Assembly (NCBI GenBank): GCA_023474025.1
Contig: JAMCYH010000176.1
Location: forward strand, 1-32,429
DNA: 32,429 nucleotides
Direction of reading: 5' to 3'
From: Deltaproteobacteria bacterium
GTDB taxonomy: Bacteria; Desulfobacterota; Desulfomonilia; Desulfomonilales; Desulfomonilaceae
Both the position numbers and the translations under genes were made by a program. Below the pieces are notes generated by a model. It was not told the origin of the DNA and searched no databases. It worked only from the letters and a program-made list of their open reading frames with translations. Shown in pieces: positions 1 through 8,700 of the stretch; the first letter of the stretch is position 1, and the number at the start of each line of letters is the position of its first letter.

Positions 1-1
1 C

Positions 2-30
2 TTTACATTGATTATAGCGTGTGCTATTAA
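2..30 (+). promoter_or_regulatory. possible promoter for rpsO-pnp
   Basis: A TTTACA box at 2-7 and a TATTAA box at 25-30 are separated by 17 bases, which fits a sigma-70 type promoter. It lies about 50 bases upstream of the rpsO start. The -10 box is only a partial match and the window edge hides anything further upstream, so this is a tentative call. Confidence 0.35.
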
Positions 31-82
31 TTTTTGATTAACTTTATGGACTCATTCAAATCGCAGAAGAGGAGATTGGAAA

Positions 83-352
83 TTGGCTTTCGAGAGTGAG
101 AAAAAGAAATCGATTATTGAAAAATTTCGAATACACTCTTCAGATACTGGTTCTCCAGAAGTTCAAATAGCATTACTCAGCGAAAGAATTGGATATCTGA
201 CGGAGCATTTCAAGATTCACAAGAAGGATCATCATTCTCGCCGGGGCTTGCTCAAATTAGTGGGGCAAAGGCGGCGTTTACTTGATTATTTGAAATCGAA
301 GAATGTTGATCGGTATAAAACTATAATTGGTGAATTAGGAATTAGGAAATAG
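83..352 (+). CDS. rpsO: 30S ribosomal protein S15
   Basis: Primary 16S rRNA-binding protein of the small ribosomal subunit. The 89-residue length is exactly that of bacterial S15. The conserved core is visible: a TGSPEVQIA segment near residues 21-29, an [12 protein letters not shown] segment near 46-57, and a [13 protein letters not shown] helix near 58-70. The start is TTG, preceded by GAGGAG a few bases upstream; no ATG or GTG would preserve the conserved N-terminus. The gene sits directly upstream of pnp, a very common bacterial order in which S15 and PNPase expression are linked. Confidence 0.98.
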   Translation: MAFESEKKKSIIEKFRIHSSDTGSPEVQIALLSERIGYLTEHFKIHKKDHHSRRGLLKLVGQRRRLLDYLKSKNVDRYKTIIGELGIRK

Positions 353-427
353 CTGGTGTCTTGCCCACAATTCGGTTTTGGACATGCGCCTGTATTTAGT
401 AAATTCTAGAGAGGATCAATAAACAGT

Positions 428-2509
428 ATGGCGCACAGGACTACTTGTACTGTGTCAGGAAAGGAAATGACATTTGAAACGGGACGCCTCGCTAAACAGG
501 CTTCCGGTTCCGTCCTTGTCCAGACCGGTGAAACAGTTGTGTTAGTCACTACAGTGGCTGAGAAAAAGGGTAGAGAAGGCGTAGATTTCTTCCCTCTGAC
601 TGTCGATTACTTAGAAATGACATATGCTGCCGGGAAAATTCCGGGTGGTTTTTTCAAACGAGAAGGGCGACCTACGGAAAAGGAAATATTGACCGCTCGT
701 TTTATTGATCGGCCTATTAGGCCTCTTTTCCCAAGCGGCTTTGTTTCAGAAACCCAGATAATTGCCACCGTTTTGTCCTCAGATGGTGAGAACGAACCGG
801 ACATGATGGCTATCAACGGCGCATCCGCGGCGTTACATATTTCAGACGTCCCATTTAACGGGCCAATAGGCGCGGTCCGGATCGGTCGGGTTGAAGGGGC
901 CTTTATAATTAATCCGACTCCCCTGGAAGATTCTTATTCGGATCTTAATCTCATAGTTGTGGGGTCTCGCAAGGGCATAGTAATGGTCGAAGGGGGCGCT
1001 GACCGCGTTCCGGAACAGGTCATTGTGGACGCCATTTACGCTGCTTACGGGGAAGTTCTCAAAATCGTAGAAGCTCAGGAAAATCTTCGGGCTGCCGTCG
1101 GTAAACCCAAACGGGAAGTTTCACCCAAACTTCGGGATGAAGCGTTGTTCGATAAAATAAAGTCCGACTTCGGTTTCAAAATTGACGAAGCTTTAAAAAT
1201 TCCGGCAAAATTGGAACGAAGGGAAGTCCTTAATCAGATATCTTCAGAAGCTTTGAGGGATCTCGGTGAGGAATTCCAGTTACGACACTCGGAAATCATG
1301 CTTTATTTTGAAGAATTGGAACGCTTTTATGTCCGCAACAAAATTCTTGAACAGAATGTGAGAATTGACGGGCGTGGTTTTAAAGACATTCGAAATATTT
1401 CGTGTGAAGTAGGAGTTCTACCCAGGACTCATGGTAGCGCCTTGTTTACACGGGGCGAAACACAGGCTCTTGTGGTGGTAACTCTTGGAACTTCCTCTGA
1501 TGAACAGAAAGTCGAAGCGCTTGAGGGATCAAGTTACAAATCCTTTATGCTTCATTACAAATTCCCTCCGTTTTCTGTCGGCGAGGTTAAATTTTTGCGT
1601 GGACCATCTCGCAGAGAAGTTGGTCATGGGGCCCTTGCCGAACGCGCTGTCGCTTACCTTCTTCCCAATGACGAAGATTTTCCTTACACGATACGTGTGG
1701 TGTCAGAAATTCTGGAATCAAACGGATCATCCTCAATGGCTACGGTCTGTGGAGCTTCACTGTCCCTCATGGACGCTGGAGTACCTCTGGCACAGCCAGT
1801 TGCGGGAATCGCAATGGGGTTGTTTAAAGGGGAAACTCAAACAGCAATTTTGTCGGACATAATAGGTGATGAAGATCATCATGGTGACATGGATTTCAAG
1901 GTTACCGGGACACGTCAGGGTGTCACTGCTCTTCAAATGGACATAAAGATAGATGGGATTACTAAAGAGGTCCTTACTGAAGCTCTATTTCAGGCCAAAC
2001 AGGGTCGTGAACATATACTAGATGAGATGAGTAAAGTTTTAACTGAACCTCGTAAGGAAATTTCGCCTTATGCTCCTCGTATCTACGTGATGTTCGTTAA
2101 CCCCGACAAGATCAGGGATATTATTGGTCCAGGAGGAAAGGTAATCCGCAGCATTCAGGATGAAACCGGGACAAGGATTGAGGTTGATGATACCGGCAAG
2201 GTCCTAATAGCTTCGGTGGATGTTACGGGAGCTGAAGAAGCCAAGAAAGCTATTCAGAGTCTTACGCAACAGGCGGAAATTGGAAAAATTTATGAAGGAA
2301 CTGTTCGTAAGATTACGGACTTCGGCGCTTTTGTGGAAATTTTTCCAGGAACTGATGGACTAGTGCATATCTCACAGTTGGCCAACGAGCGTGTTAGAAA
2401 AGTTTCTGATATAGTAAAGGAAGGCGAAACAGTCCTGGTTAAAGTCATCGGCATAGATGCCCAAGGAAAAATTAAACTTTCTCGCAAGGACGCTATCAAT
2501 AATCAATAA
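428..2509 (+). CDS. pnp: polynucleotide phosphorylase
   Basis: 3'-5' phosphorolytic exoribonuclease involved in mRNA decay and RNA quality control, acting as a trimer in the cytoplasm. The 693-residue protein shows the full family layout: first RNase PH domain (about 10-145, with FIDRPIRPLFPSGF), an alpha-helical linker (about 150-310), second RNase PH domain (about 320-540, with HYKFPPFSVGE and the catalytic GDMDFKVTGT segment near 485-495), a KH domain (about 555-610, IRDIIGPGGKVI) and an S1 domain (about 618-690, GTVRKITDFGAFVEI). Length is normal. It follows rpsO by 75 bases with no obvious terminator between them, so co-transcription is likely. A 25-nt segment at 1852-1876 recurs exactly in the next gene, where it coincides with a disruption. 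Confidence 0.98.
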   Translation: MAHRTTCTVSGKEMTFETGRLAKQASGSVLVQTGETVVLVTTVAEKKGREGVDFFPLTVDYLEMTYAAGKIPGGFFKREGRPTEKEILTARFIDRPIRPLFPSGFVSETQIIATVLSSDGENEPDMMAINGASAALHISDVPFNGPIGAVRIGRVEGAFIINPTPLEDSYSDLNLIVVGSRKGIVMVEGGADRVPEQVIVDAIYAAYGEVLKIVEAQENLRAAVGKPKREVSPKLRDEALFDKIKSDFGFKIDEALKIPAKLERREVLNQISSEALRDLGEEFQLRHSEIMLYFEELERFYVRNKILEQNVRIDGRGFKDIRNISCEVGVLPRTHGSALFTRGETQALVVVTLGTSSDEQKVEALEGSSYKSFMLHYKFPPFSVGEVKFLRGPSRREVGHGALAERAVAYLLPNDEDFPYTIRVVSEILESNGSSSMATVCGASLSLMDAGVPLAQPVAGIAMGLFKGETQTAILSDIIGDEDHHGDMDFKVTGTRQGVTALQMDIKIDGITKEVLTEALFQAKQGREHILDEMSKVLTEPRKEISPYAPRIYVMFVNPDKIRDIIGPGGKVIRSIQDETGTRIEVDDTGKVLIASVDVTGAEEAKKAIQSLTQQAEIGKIYEGTVRKITDFGAFVEIFPGTDGLVHISQLANERVRKVSDIVKEGETVLVKVIGIDAQGKIKLSRKDAINNQ
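1852..1876 (+). repeat. 25-nt exact direct repeat, copy 1 (within pnp)
   Basis: The segment begins GTCGGACATAATAGG and ends GATGAAGAT. It is identical over 25 bases to 3171-3195. Here it encodes the conserved SDIIGDED residues just before the PNPase catalytic motif, so this copy is the natural, constrained one and probably the donor. Confidence 0.95.
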
Positions 2510-2540
2510 ACTTTAATTCTAGATTAAACAGAGATTAATA

Positions 2541-3836
2541 GTGAGTGAACTATCGAGCAAAATACATCTACAGGATTCTGTTTTTGAGAAAACAGTTCTT
2601 GACAATGGTGTCAGAATTCTAACGGAGGATCTTCCCCATCTTAAATCCGTTTCATTATGTATTTGGGTCCTGTCAGGTTCGAGAATCGAAGAAGATAGCC
2701 AAAGTGGAATAAGTCATTTTCTAGAACATATGTTGTTCAAGGGAACCCTAAATAGAGACACTCTCCAAATTGCCAAGGAAATCGATAGCGTAGGAGGGTC
2801 ATTCAATGCTTGTACAAGTAAGGAGTCCACTTCTTTTTATTGTCGCATTTTAAGTGATGACTTACCACTTGGCGCTGATGTTTTGACAGATATGTATTTG
2901 AACTCCGTATTTCCAGAAGAGGAAATAGAGCGGGAAAAGCACGTAGTTTGCCAGGAAATCCGCCAACTCGAAGACAGCCCTGAAGATTTCGTAAATGAAT
3001 TGTTCAACATGCGGTTTTGGCGTGGTGATTCATTTGGACGTCCTGTCATAGGTTCAATAGATAATATCCTGAGTTTTGATCGAGATACAATTATCAATTT
3101 CAAGGCTGACAATTATAGACCTAGTGAAACGATCATCTGCGCTGCCGGTAATTTGGATCATAAAAAGCTAGTCGGACATAATAGGTGATGAAGATGGTCA
3201 CTTAAGGACCGTTCTCCTCGCAAGATCCGTCAAAAACCTAAAATCACGCCAGGATCTTTGATTCACGAGAGAGATCTGGAACAGGTTCATTTGTGCGTTG
3301 GGGTAGAAGGACCGAATATCAAGGATGATGATCGTAACTCCGCCTATCTTTTTAGTGTGCTTTTTGGTGGTGGCATGAGTTCGCGACTTTTTCAGGAAAT
3401 TCGAGAGAAACGCGGTCTGGCCTATAGCGTTTATTCATTCTATTCGACTTTTTCTGATACCGGTATGGTTGGAATCTACGCGAGTACCGAACCAGATAGA
3501 TTTGAAGAGTTGGTTGACGTTATAGCTCAGGAAACCCACAAAGTGACTAATTCTATTACCCGTGACGAACTCCAGAACGCCAAGAACCAACTTCGAGGAA
3601 CTATTATCATCTCGAATGAGTCAGCCGAATCTAGAATAAGCCGAATAGTTAAAGGTGAAATATATTACGGCAGATATGTTTCTCTGGATGAAATTATCAG
3701 TGATATTCAAAAAATTACTCTCGAGGAACTTCAAGACTTCGTGGCACGTTTGTTCAAGCCTGGTAAATATACTGTGACAGCTCTTGGTCAAATCCCGGGC
3801 TCTATGGATATATTAGGTTATTTCAATCATAATTAA
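2541..3836 (+). pseudogene. M16-family zinc protease, interrupted by two in-frame TGA codons
   Basis: Processing-peptidase-like zinc metalloprotease, the usual downstream neighbour of pnp in this kind of bacterium. From a GTG start the first half (residues 1-215) carries the inverted zinc motif HFLEH near residue 60 and the downstream EEIEREKHVVCQEI helix with the third ligand region. The second half, in the same frame from about 3220, carries the C-terminal domain with GGGMSSRLFQEIREKRGLAYSVY. Between them two consecutive TGA codons at 3186-3191 stop translation. Deleting three bases from the patch would give KLVDIIGDRWS and a normal-looking join, so the defect is local. The stops lie inside a 25-nt exact copy of pnp sequence. 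This may be a recent pseudogene or a sequence or assembly error; both halves otherwise look fully conserved. Confidence 0.85.
3171..3195 (+). repeat. 25-nt exact direct repeat, copy 2 (at the M16 disruption)
   Basis: Identical over 25 bases to 1852-1876 in pnp, but read one base out of the pnp frame. In the protease frame it gives VGHNR followed by two TGA codons. Flanking bases differ from pnp on both sides. The copy lies exactly at the only break in an otherwise intact gene. Confidence 0.95.
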
Positions 3837-3841
3837 TTAAT

Positions 3842-4996
3842 TTAGCGATTGTCGCTTATATTGCTCATGGGATAAATAGTTTTTTCAAGCCGTCTTCCTG
3901 GTGAAGCGGCTTTTTGTTTGATTTGGACCAATTTTTGAGATGTATCGATAAGAATTGACAAATTCTTGAGACTGCCAGCGCCGAGAAGGTTTAAACTATG
4001 CTTGGTCTTTCTATCTATTGTCTGAACCTGGATGGATCCGAGCCGAATTTGAAAAAGGAAGGCGTTTTCTACAGCGTATCTCGTAACCGGTGATGATGAA
4101 CCGTCTGCAAGATGGACCATGCCTCTACCTATTTCCTTGACACGCGTTTCACGAGCTAATTCCTTTAGGAGTGATTTGTCGATCAAGCTATGAGTAGCTC
4201 CCGTATCGAGCAAAAAACGGTGGGGTTTCCCCTTCTTGCTAAATTTCATTTGAACAAATATTTGTCCGTCCTCGTTAATTCGCGTGGTTACGGTAGTCTC
4301 ACCCAGTTTTCCGAAATTTAACTCATCCATAACAGAATTCACGAGACGCAGACCTTGCTGGTCCGTTCCCATGGTCATGGCTATCTGACAATCTTCTCTA
4401 GCCTTTTCTACACGGTCGGTTCGGAGGTCAGCCACTGCCCTGGCAGCGTAATTGAAGCTGGACTTCGGATCCAATTCAATAGCCCGATTGAAATCCTGGA
4501 TCGCCTTTTCATATGATCCTGTATTTAAGAACGTTATACCACGGTTGGCATGGGTTATTGATTTAAGAGAATTGTTATTGTGGGGTACGCTAATTGCCAG
4601 AGTAAAATCTTGTACAGCGCGTGACACCCTTGATTCTTTTAAATAGAGCAACGCGCTCAAATTTAAGCTTGAGGCCAGGCTTTCCCCAGAAATACCTTCA
4701 CTGTTCAAAGCCTGTTTAAGGTCTTTCCGGGAGCTTTTGAAATCGCCTTTCTCATAATATGCTTGGGCCCTTGCAAGCAAAGCCGCTTGAGTGAATTCAT
4801 TATTCAGCGCCAGAGAACCCAGCGCCTTGGTAAAAGATTGGATCGCGGACTGATAATCTCCCGATTTAAGGGCACTCTTGGCATCCTTGAAAAGATGTTC
4901 CGATTGATCCAAGGCGAAGACATTTGTGGGAATTATAGCGATCAGCGCGCAACCGACCAAAGCCATTAGATGAGACCTAGAAATGCTAATTGACAA
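3842..4996 (-). CDS. exported TPR protein with retropepsin-like aspartic protease domain
   Basis: A 384-residue protein with a hydrophobic signal-like N-terminus ending near VFA-LD (about residue 28). About four to five TPR-like helical repeats follow (about 30-215, the clearest being SYEKAIQDFNRAIELDP). The C-terminal half (about 230-355) has FLLDTGATHSLID near residue 264, the D-T-G-A motif of retropepsin-like (clan AA) aspartic proteases, and a later LNLLGAGSLKNLSILID segment where such domains have their second conserved strand. One active-site motif is visible, consistent with a homodimeric enzyme. The start is taken as TTG, which keeps an arginine before the hydrophobic stretch; an ATG ten codons in (4966) is an alternative. 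It is convergent with the M16 gene with a 5-base gap. Substrate unknown; periplasmic location is inferred. Confidence 0.8.
   Translation of the reverse strand: MSISISRSHLMALVGCALIAIIPTNVFALDQSEHLFKDAKSALKSGDYQSAIQSFTKALGSLALNNEFTQAALLARAQAYYEKGDFKSSRKDLKQALNSEGISGESLASSLNLSALLYLKESRVSRAVQDFTLAISVPHNNNSLKSITHANRGITFLNTGSYEKAIQDFNRAIELDPKSSFNYAARAVADLRTDRVEKAREDCQIAMTMGTDQQGLRLVNSVMDELNFGKLGETTVTTRINEDGQIFVQMKFSKKGKPHRFLLDTGATHSLIDKSLLKELARETRVKEIGRGMVHLADGSSSPVTRYAVENAFLFQIRLGSIQVQTIDRKTKHSLNLLGAGSLKNLSILIDTSQKLVQIKQKAASPGRRLEKTIYPMSNISDNR
3887..3915 (+). terminator. intrinsic terminator of the rpsO-pnp-M16 transcript
   Basis: AAGCCG (3887-3892) and CTTC (3894-3897) pair with GAAG (3903-3906) and CGGCTT (3907-3912) around a CTGGT loop, with one bulged T, and a run of five T follows at 3911-3915. 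It is oriented for plus-strand transcripts. It lies about 50 bases past the M16 stop, inside the 3' coding end of the convergent minus-strand gene. Confidence 0.75.
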
Positions 4997-5132
4997 CTAC
5001 TACAACCCGTATATATGAAAATAGTTATAAGCTGATCGAGTCTAATTCCAAAATGATTGCACCATTCTAAATTTTAATAATAATAGTTTCAAGTACTATT
5101 TGAGACTAAAGCATGAATAACTCCATACAAAA

Positions 5133-5675
5133 TTAGGTTCTGCGAGGCAACGTCTTGAACCAATCCACGATTTCTTGTAACTCCGCTAATTCACGGCCTG
5201 AGAACTTTCTTACCAAGGTCAAAACTTGCTGTGAAAGCCAGAAACGCTCTTCTTTTGGCGCTTTTTGAGCGACGCAGAGAAAATCCTGTAAGAGTTTGCT
5301 AATAACCTGAACCTGGTCGATTATAGAATCAGCCACAATAGAATCTAGTTTTCTCTGACGAGCTTCAACAATTGTTACGACCTTTGTTGTTTGATTGACG
5401 TCGCCATTTGTCGATACATTTTCATTTTTCAGAATTACCGCTGCTGTGTCCTCTGAAAGTTTGAACGCCTTCCTGAGTTCAGATGTTTCGAAAGGCGGAT
5501 AAATGTCCTTCAGTTTTGTCCCTGTTCTAACATCAAAAAGCTCAAAATAGAAATCTGAATTGGTACTATGAGGTTGAACTCGCGTTTTCACCAAAATAGT
5601 AGCTTCTCGAATCAAGAAGTAATGGTATTGTTTGGATGCGTTCATGATAAATATTATAATACTTTTTTTTGACAT
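5133..5675 (-). CDS. unrecognised protein, divergent from smc
   Basis: I do not recognise this 180-residue protein. It has no signal peptide or membrane segment after the first ten residues, is rich in charged and polar residues, and has a probably helical C-terminal half (about 105-175, with WLSQQVLTLVRKFSGRELAELQEIVDWF). A run near residues 20-60 (ATILVKTRVQ, then FYFELFDVRTGTKL) looks like beta strands. The first ten residues are lysine- and isoleucine-rich and lie over a possible promoter; an ATG at 5645 giving MNASKQYHYF is a plausible alternative start. Neither start has a clear Shine-Dalgarno. The gene begins 30 bases from the divergent smc. Confidence 0.6.
   Translation of the reverse strand: MSKKSIIIFIMNASKQYHYFLIREATILVKTRVQPHSTNSDFYFELFDVRTGTKLKDIYPPFETSELRKAFKLSEDTAAVILKNENVSTNGDVNQTTKVVTIVEARQRKLDSIVADSIIDQVQVISKLLQDFLCVAQKAPKEERFWLSQQVLTLVRKFSGRELAELQEIVDWFKTLPRRT
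5632..5660 (+). promoter_or_regulatory. possible smc promoter
   Basis: A perfect TATAAT at 5655-5660 lies about 45 bases upstream of the smc start. The -35 position at 17-base spacing is only TTGGAT (5632-5637), so support rests on the -10 box. The sequence ATTATAAT is self-complementary, so a minus-strand -10 overlaps it. Confidence 0.3.
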
Positions 5676-5705
5676 GACAGAGGGATCTTATCGGAAAAAT
5701 CGTTA

Positions 5706-8700
5706 ATGAAATTAAAACGTCTAGAAATTTCTGGTTTCAAAAGTTTTCCAGAAAAAACCTCGATAGATTTCTGCAATGGGGTAACGTCTGTCGTAGGGCC
5801 TAACGGGTCTGGTAAAAGCAACATTATCGAAGCAATCCGTTGGGTAATGGGAGAACAGCGGACGAGGGCTCTACGTTGCAGGAAAATGGAGGATTTGATT
5901 TTTAATGGATCAGATTCGCTGAAACCTAGGGGAATGGCTGAAGTACGTCTAACTTTGGACAATGATGGTAAATCTTTTCCTCCCCCGATGTCGGACTACG
6001 ATGAGATCATGGTCACAAGGAGGGTTTTTCGCGATGGAAATTCAGAATACGAAATTAATGGTGTTACCTGCAGATTAACAGACATAGTGGATTTTTTTCT
6101 TGATACCGGGATAGGTAGGAATTCATACGCAATCATAGAACAAGGTAGAGTTGAACAGATTATAGCGGCAAAGCCAGAAGAAAGAAGAATTTTTCTAGAG
6201 GAAGCGGCAAGCATAAACAGATACAAAGCCCGGCGTGAATCGGCAATAAAAAAATTAGAGCAAACTAATGAAAACCTACAGCGTATTAAAGATGTTGTGT
6301 CAGAAGTCAAAAAACAAAGCGCGTCTTTAAGAAAACAGGCTGTTAAAGCCGAACAGTACAAAGAACTTAAGAATCGTCTACGGAGTTTCGAAATTGATCT
6401 TGAAGCTTTAAAGTGTAAAAGTATTATCACGAAATTACAACAGCTAAAGGAAGACGAGGCCAAGTTACATGACGAATTGACCGATAAAAAAACCAGACTT
6501 ACCACAATCACCGCTTCGCTAGAATCTGTTCGGCTTAGAATTTCTGATGTTCAGATTTCCTTCAGCAATCTCCTCGAAGAATTACGCTCCAAAGAAGTGG
6601 AACTGAATTCTTCAGAATCCGATTTAACCAATTATGTATCTCGTGAAATGGAAGTTCTAGAACGTCAGCGACGCGTGAAAGTCGATCTTGATTCATTGTT
6701 ACAAAGTAAATTACTTACAGAGACGAAACTCAAAGAGAAAGAGTTGAGATATTCTGAATTCATCACAAACGAATCTCAGTTGGCGGACCACCTGCAGAAA
6801 TCTCAGAGTCTAATAGCCAGTTTGGAAAAGGAAGCCAAAGATCAGAATAAAAACCTCGAACAGCTTAAACAAGATCTCTTTGGATCCCTTCAAAAACTTT
6901 CCCAATCAAAAAATATGGCTGAACAAAATCTTAAAAGACAAGGGGAGCTCAAAGCTCGTTTAAACAAATTCGAAATCGATATTGTAGCTCAATCTGAGGC
7001 ATTACAGAAATTGCTTAAACAGATTGAACTGGTCGAAGACAACAACCTCATTAACAAAAATTCATTGGCTGAAATTGAATTTAGAATCGAAGGTCATCGA
7101 AAAAATAATTCTGTAATTGTTTCCGAAATAAAATTACACCGGGAAAACTTGAGATCGACCGAGGAAGAATTTGTTTCTCTCAGAACAAGACTGGAATCAT
7201 TGAGTGAAGAGAGCAGAAATTATTCTTCTTATAGTTCAGGAACCCAGTTTGTAATGAAAACTTTTTCTTCTTCACAAAATCGGGAAGTTCTGGAACCTAT
7301 CGCCGAGATAATACAATGTCCCCCAGAATATCATCTGGCTCTAACTTCTGTTCTTGACAGTCAATTGGGCGCTATAATAGTGAAGGATTTTTCGAGAGCT
7401 CTCGAATTTGCTGAAAGAATGCAAAAACAGGAGGGGGTATCCAGAGTTGGTTTTATTTCGTTGGACTCATTCTTTGAGAACGATCCACAACCCAGCAATA
7501 ATCATTTTCAACATCTCAAAAGGTTATCAGATGTAGTGGTCGTCGAGCCATCATTCGAGGGGTTAGTAAACGAGCTTTTAAAGGATTTTTACGTTGTCGA
7601 GAATTTGACATCGGTTAAAGCATCTTTCGGTAACTGGATTCCCAAAATTAAGATAGTAACTTTAAATGGCGAAATCATAATCCCAAACCGACTTGTGTCG
7701 GTAGGTCCCATTGAAACTATGGGAAAAGATGTATTACCCAGAAAACTGGAGATTGAATCTTTATTCATAAAGGTGTCAGAAATCGAACATAGAATTGTTG
7801 ATTTAAAGAACGTCGTCAATGACAGGGAATCACAACTCCAGGAGTTATCAAGAATAATTGAACAAGACACGCAACGAAAATCAGATTTAAGGATTGAGCA
7901 AGCCAGAACTATAAAAGATCGTGAAAGATTAAAATCAGAGAACAGCCGATTAATGGGCTTAATCAGGTCAATCGAACTCGATCAAAAAAGAACCTTGGAT
8001 GAATTAAATCAACTTGTCCAAGAACAGGATGAACTTAGAGTTCAATTTGATATTTTGGAAAAAGATAAACTCTCTCGGACTAATAAAAAAGAGGGCCTGG
8101 AAAAACACGTCCATGAACTCACCATGGCTCTACGTAGAGAGAATGAGAGCTTGAACGAAATCAGGATTAACTTGGTTAAAATAGAGGAACGCAAAAAATC
8201 GCTTGAAAAGGATTTAAATTCCACAAGAAATTTCATAAAAAATTGCGCGCGCCAAATAAGTAATCTTCAGAAAGAAACAGAATACCTTTCCCGACAAGCC
8301 GGACATTTGTCCGAAGAAAAGGTCAAAACCGCAAACCGTAAGCAGCAATTGACCCGATCATTCGAAAAACTTCGTTTTGAACGGGCGAAAACTCAAGAAT
8401 TATTTGACTCATTACAACGAGACGCAGTTAGGTTGTCTGAGGAAGAGCTTTCAATAAACAAAGTCGTTGGAAAAGTTAAGGACCAGCTTCATCAGACTGA
8501 ACTTGCAATTGCTCGTTCGGAAGAAACGCTCAAAAATTCCGTAGAAAAAATTTCTGAAAAGTACCATGTTGATCCTCGTTTAGTGGAAAATACCTCCATT
8601 ATTCCCGATGAAAAAGAATTGACACGTATAAGATCTAAAATTGAATCTCTGGGGGAAGTAAACCTGGCTGCGATTAGCGAAAGTCAGCAAGTAGAAAGTA

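Noticed and set aside
1485-1862. 125-codon plus-strand reading frame inside pnp
   Set aside because: It is out of frame within a fully conserved pnp region, has no recognisable product and is a shadow of pnp.
3186-3191. TGA codons in the M16 gene as selenocysteine
   Set aside because: Two consecutive TGA codons occur inside a patch copied from pnp, there is no Cys neighbour or SECIS-like hairpin, and the region is not catalytic. A local lesion explains it better.
5996-6511. 171-codon minus-strand reading frame inside smc
   Set aside because: It is antisense to the conserved SMC head and coiled coil, with a serine/leucine-rich composition typical of an antisense shadow.
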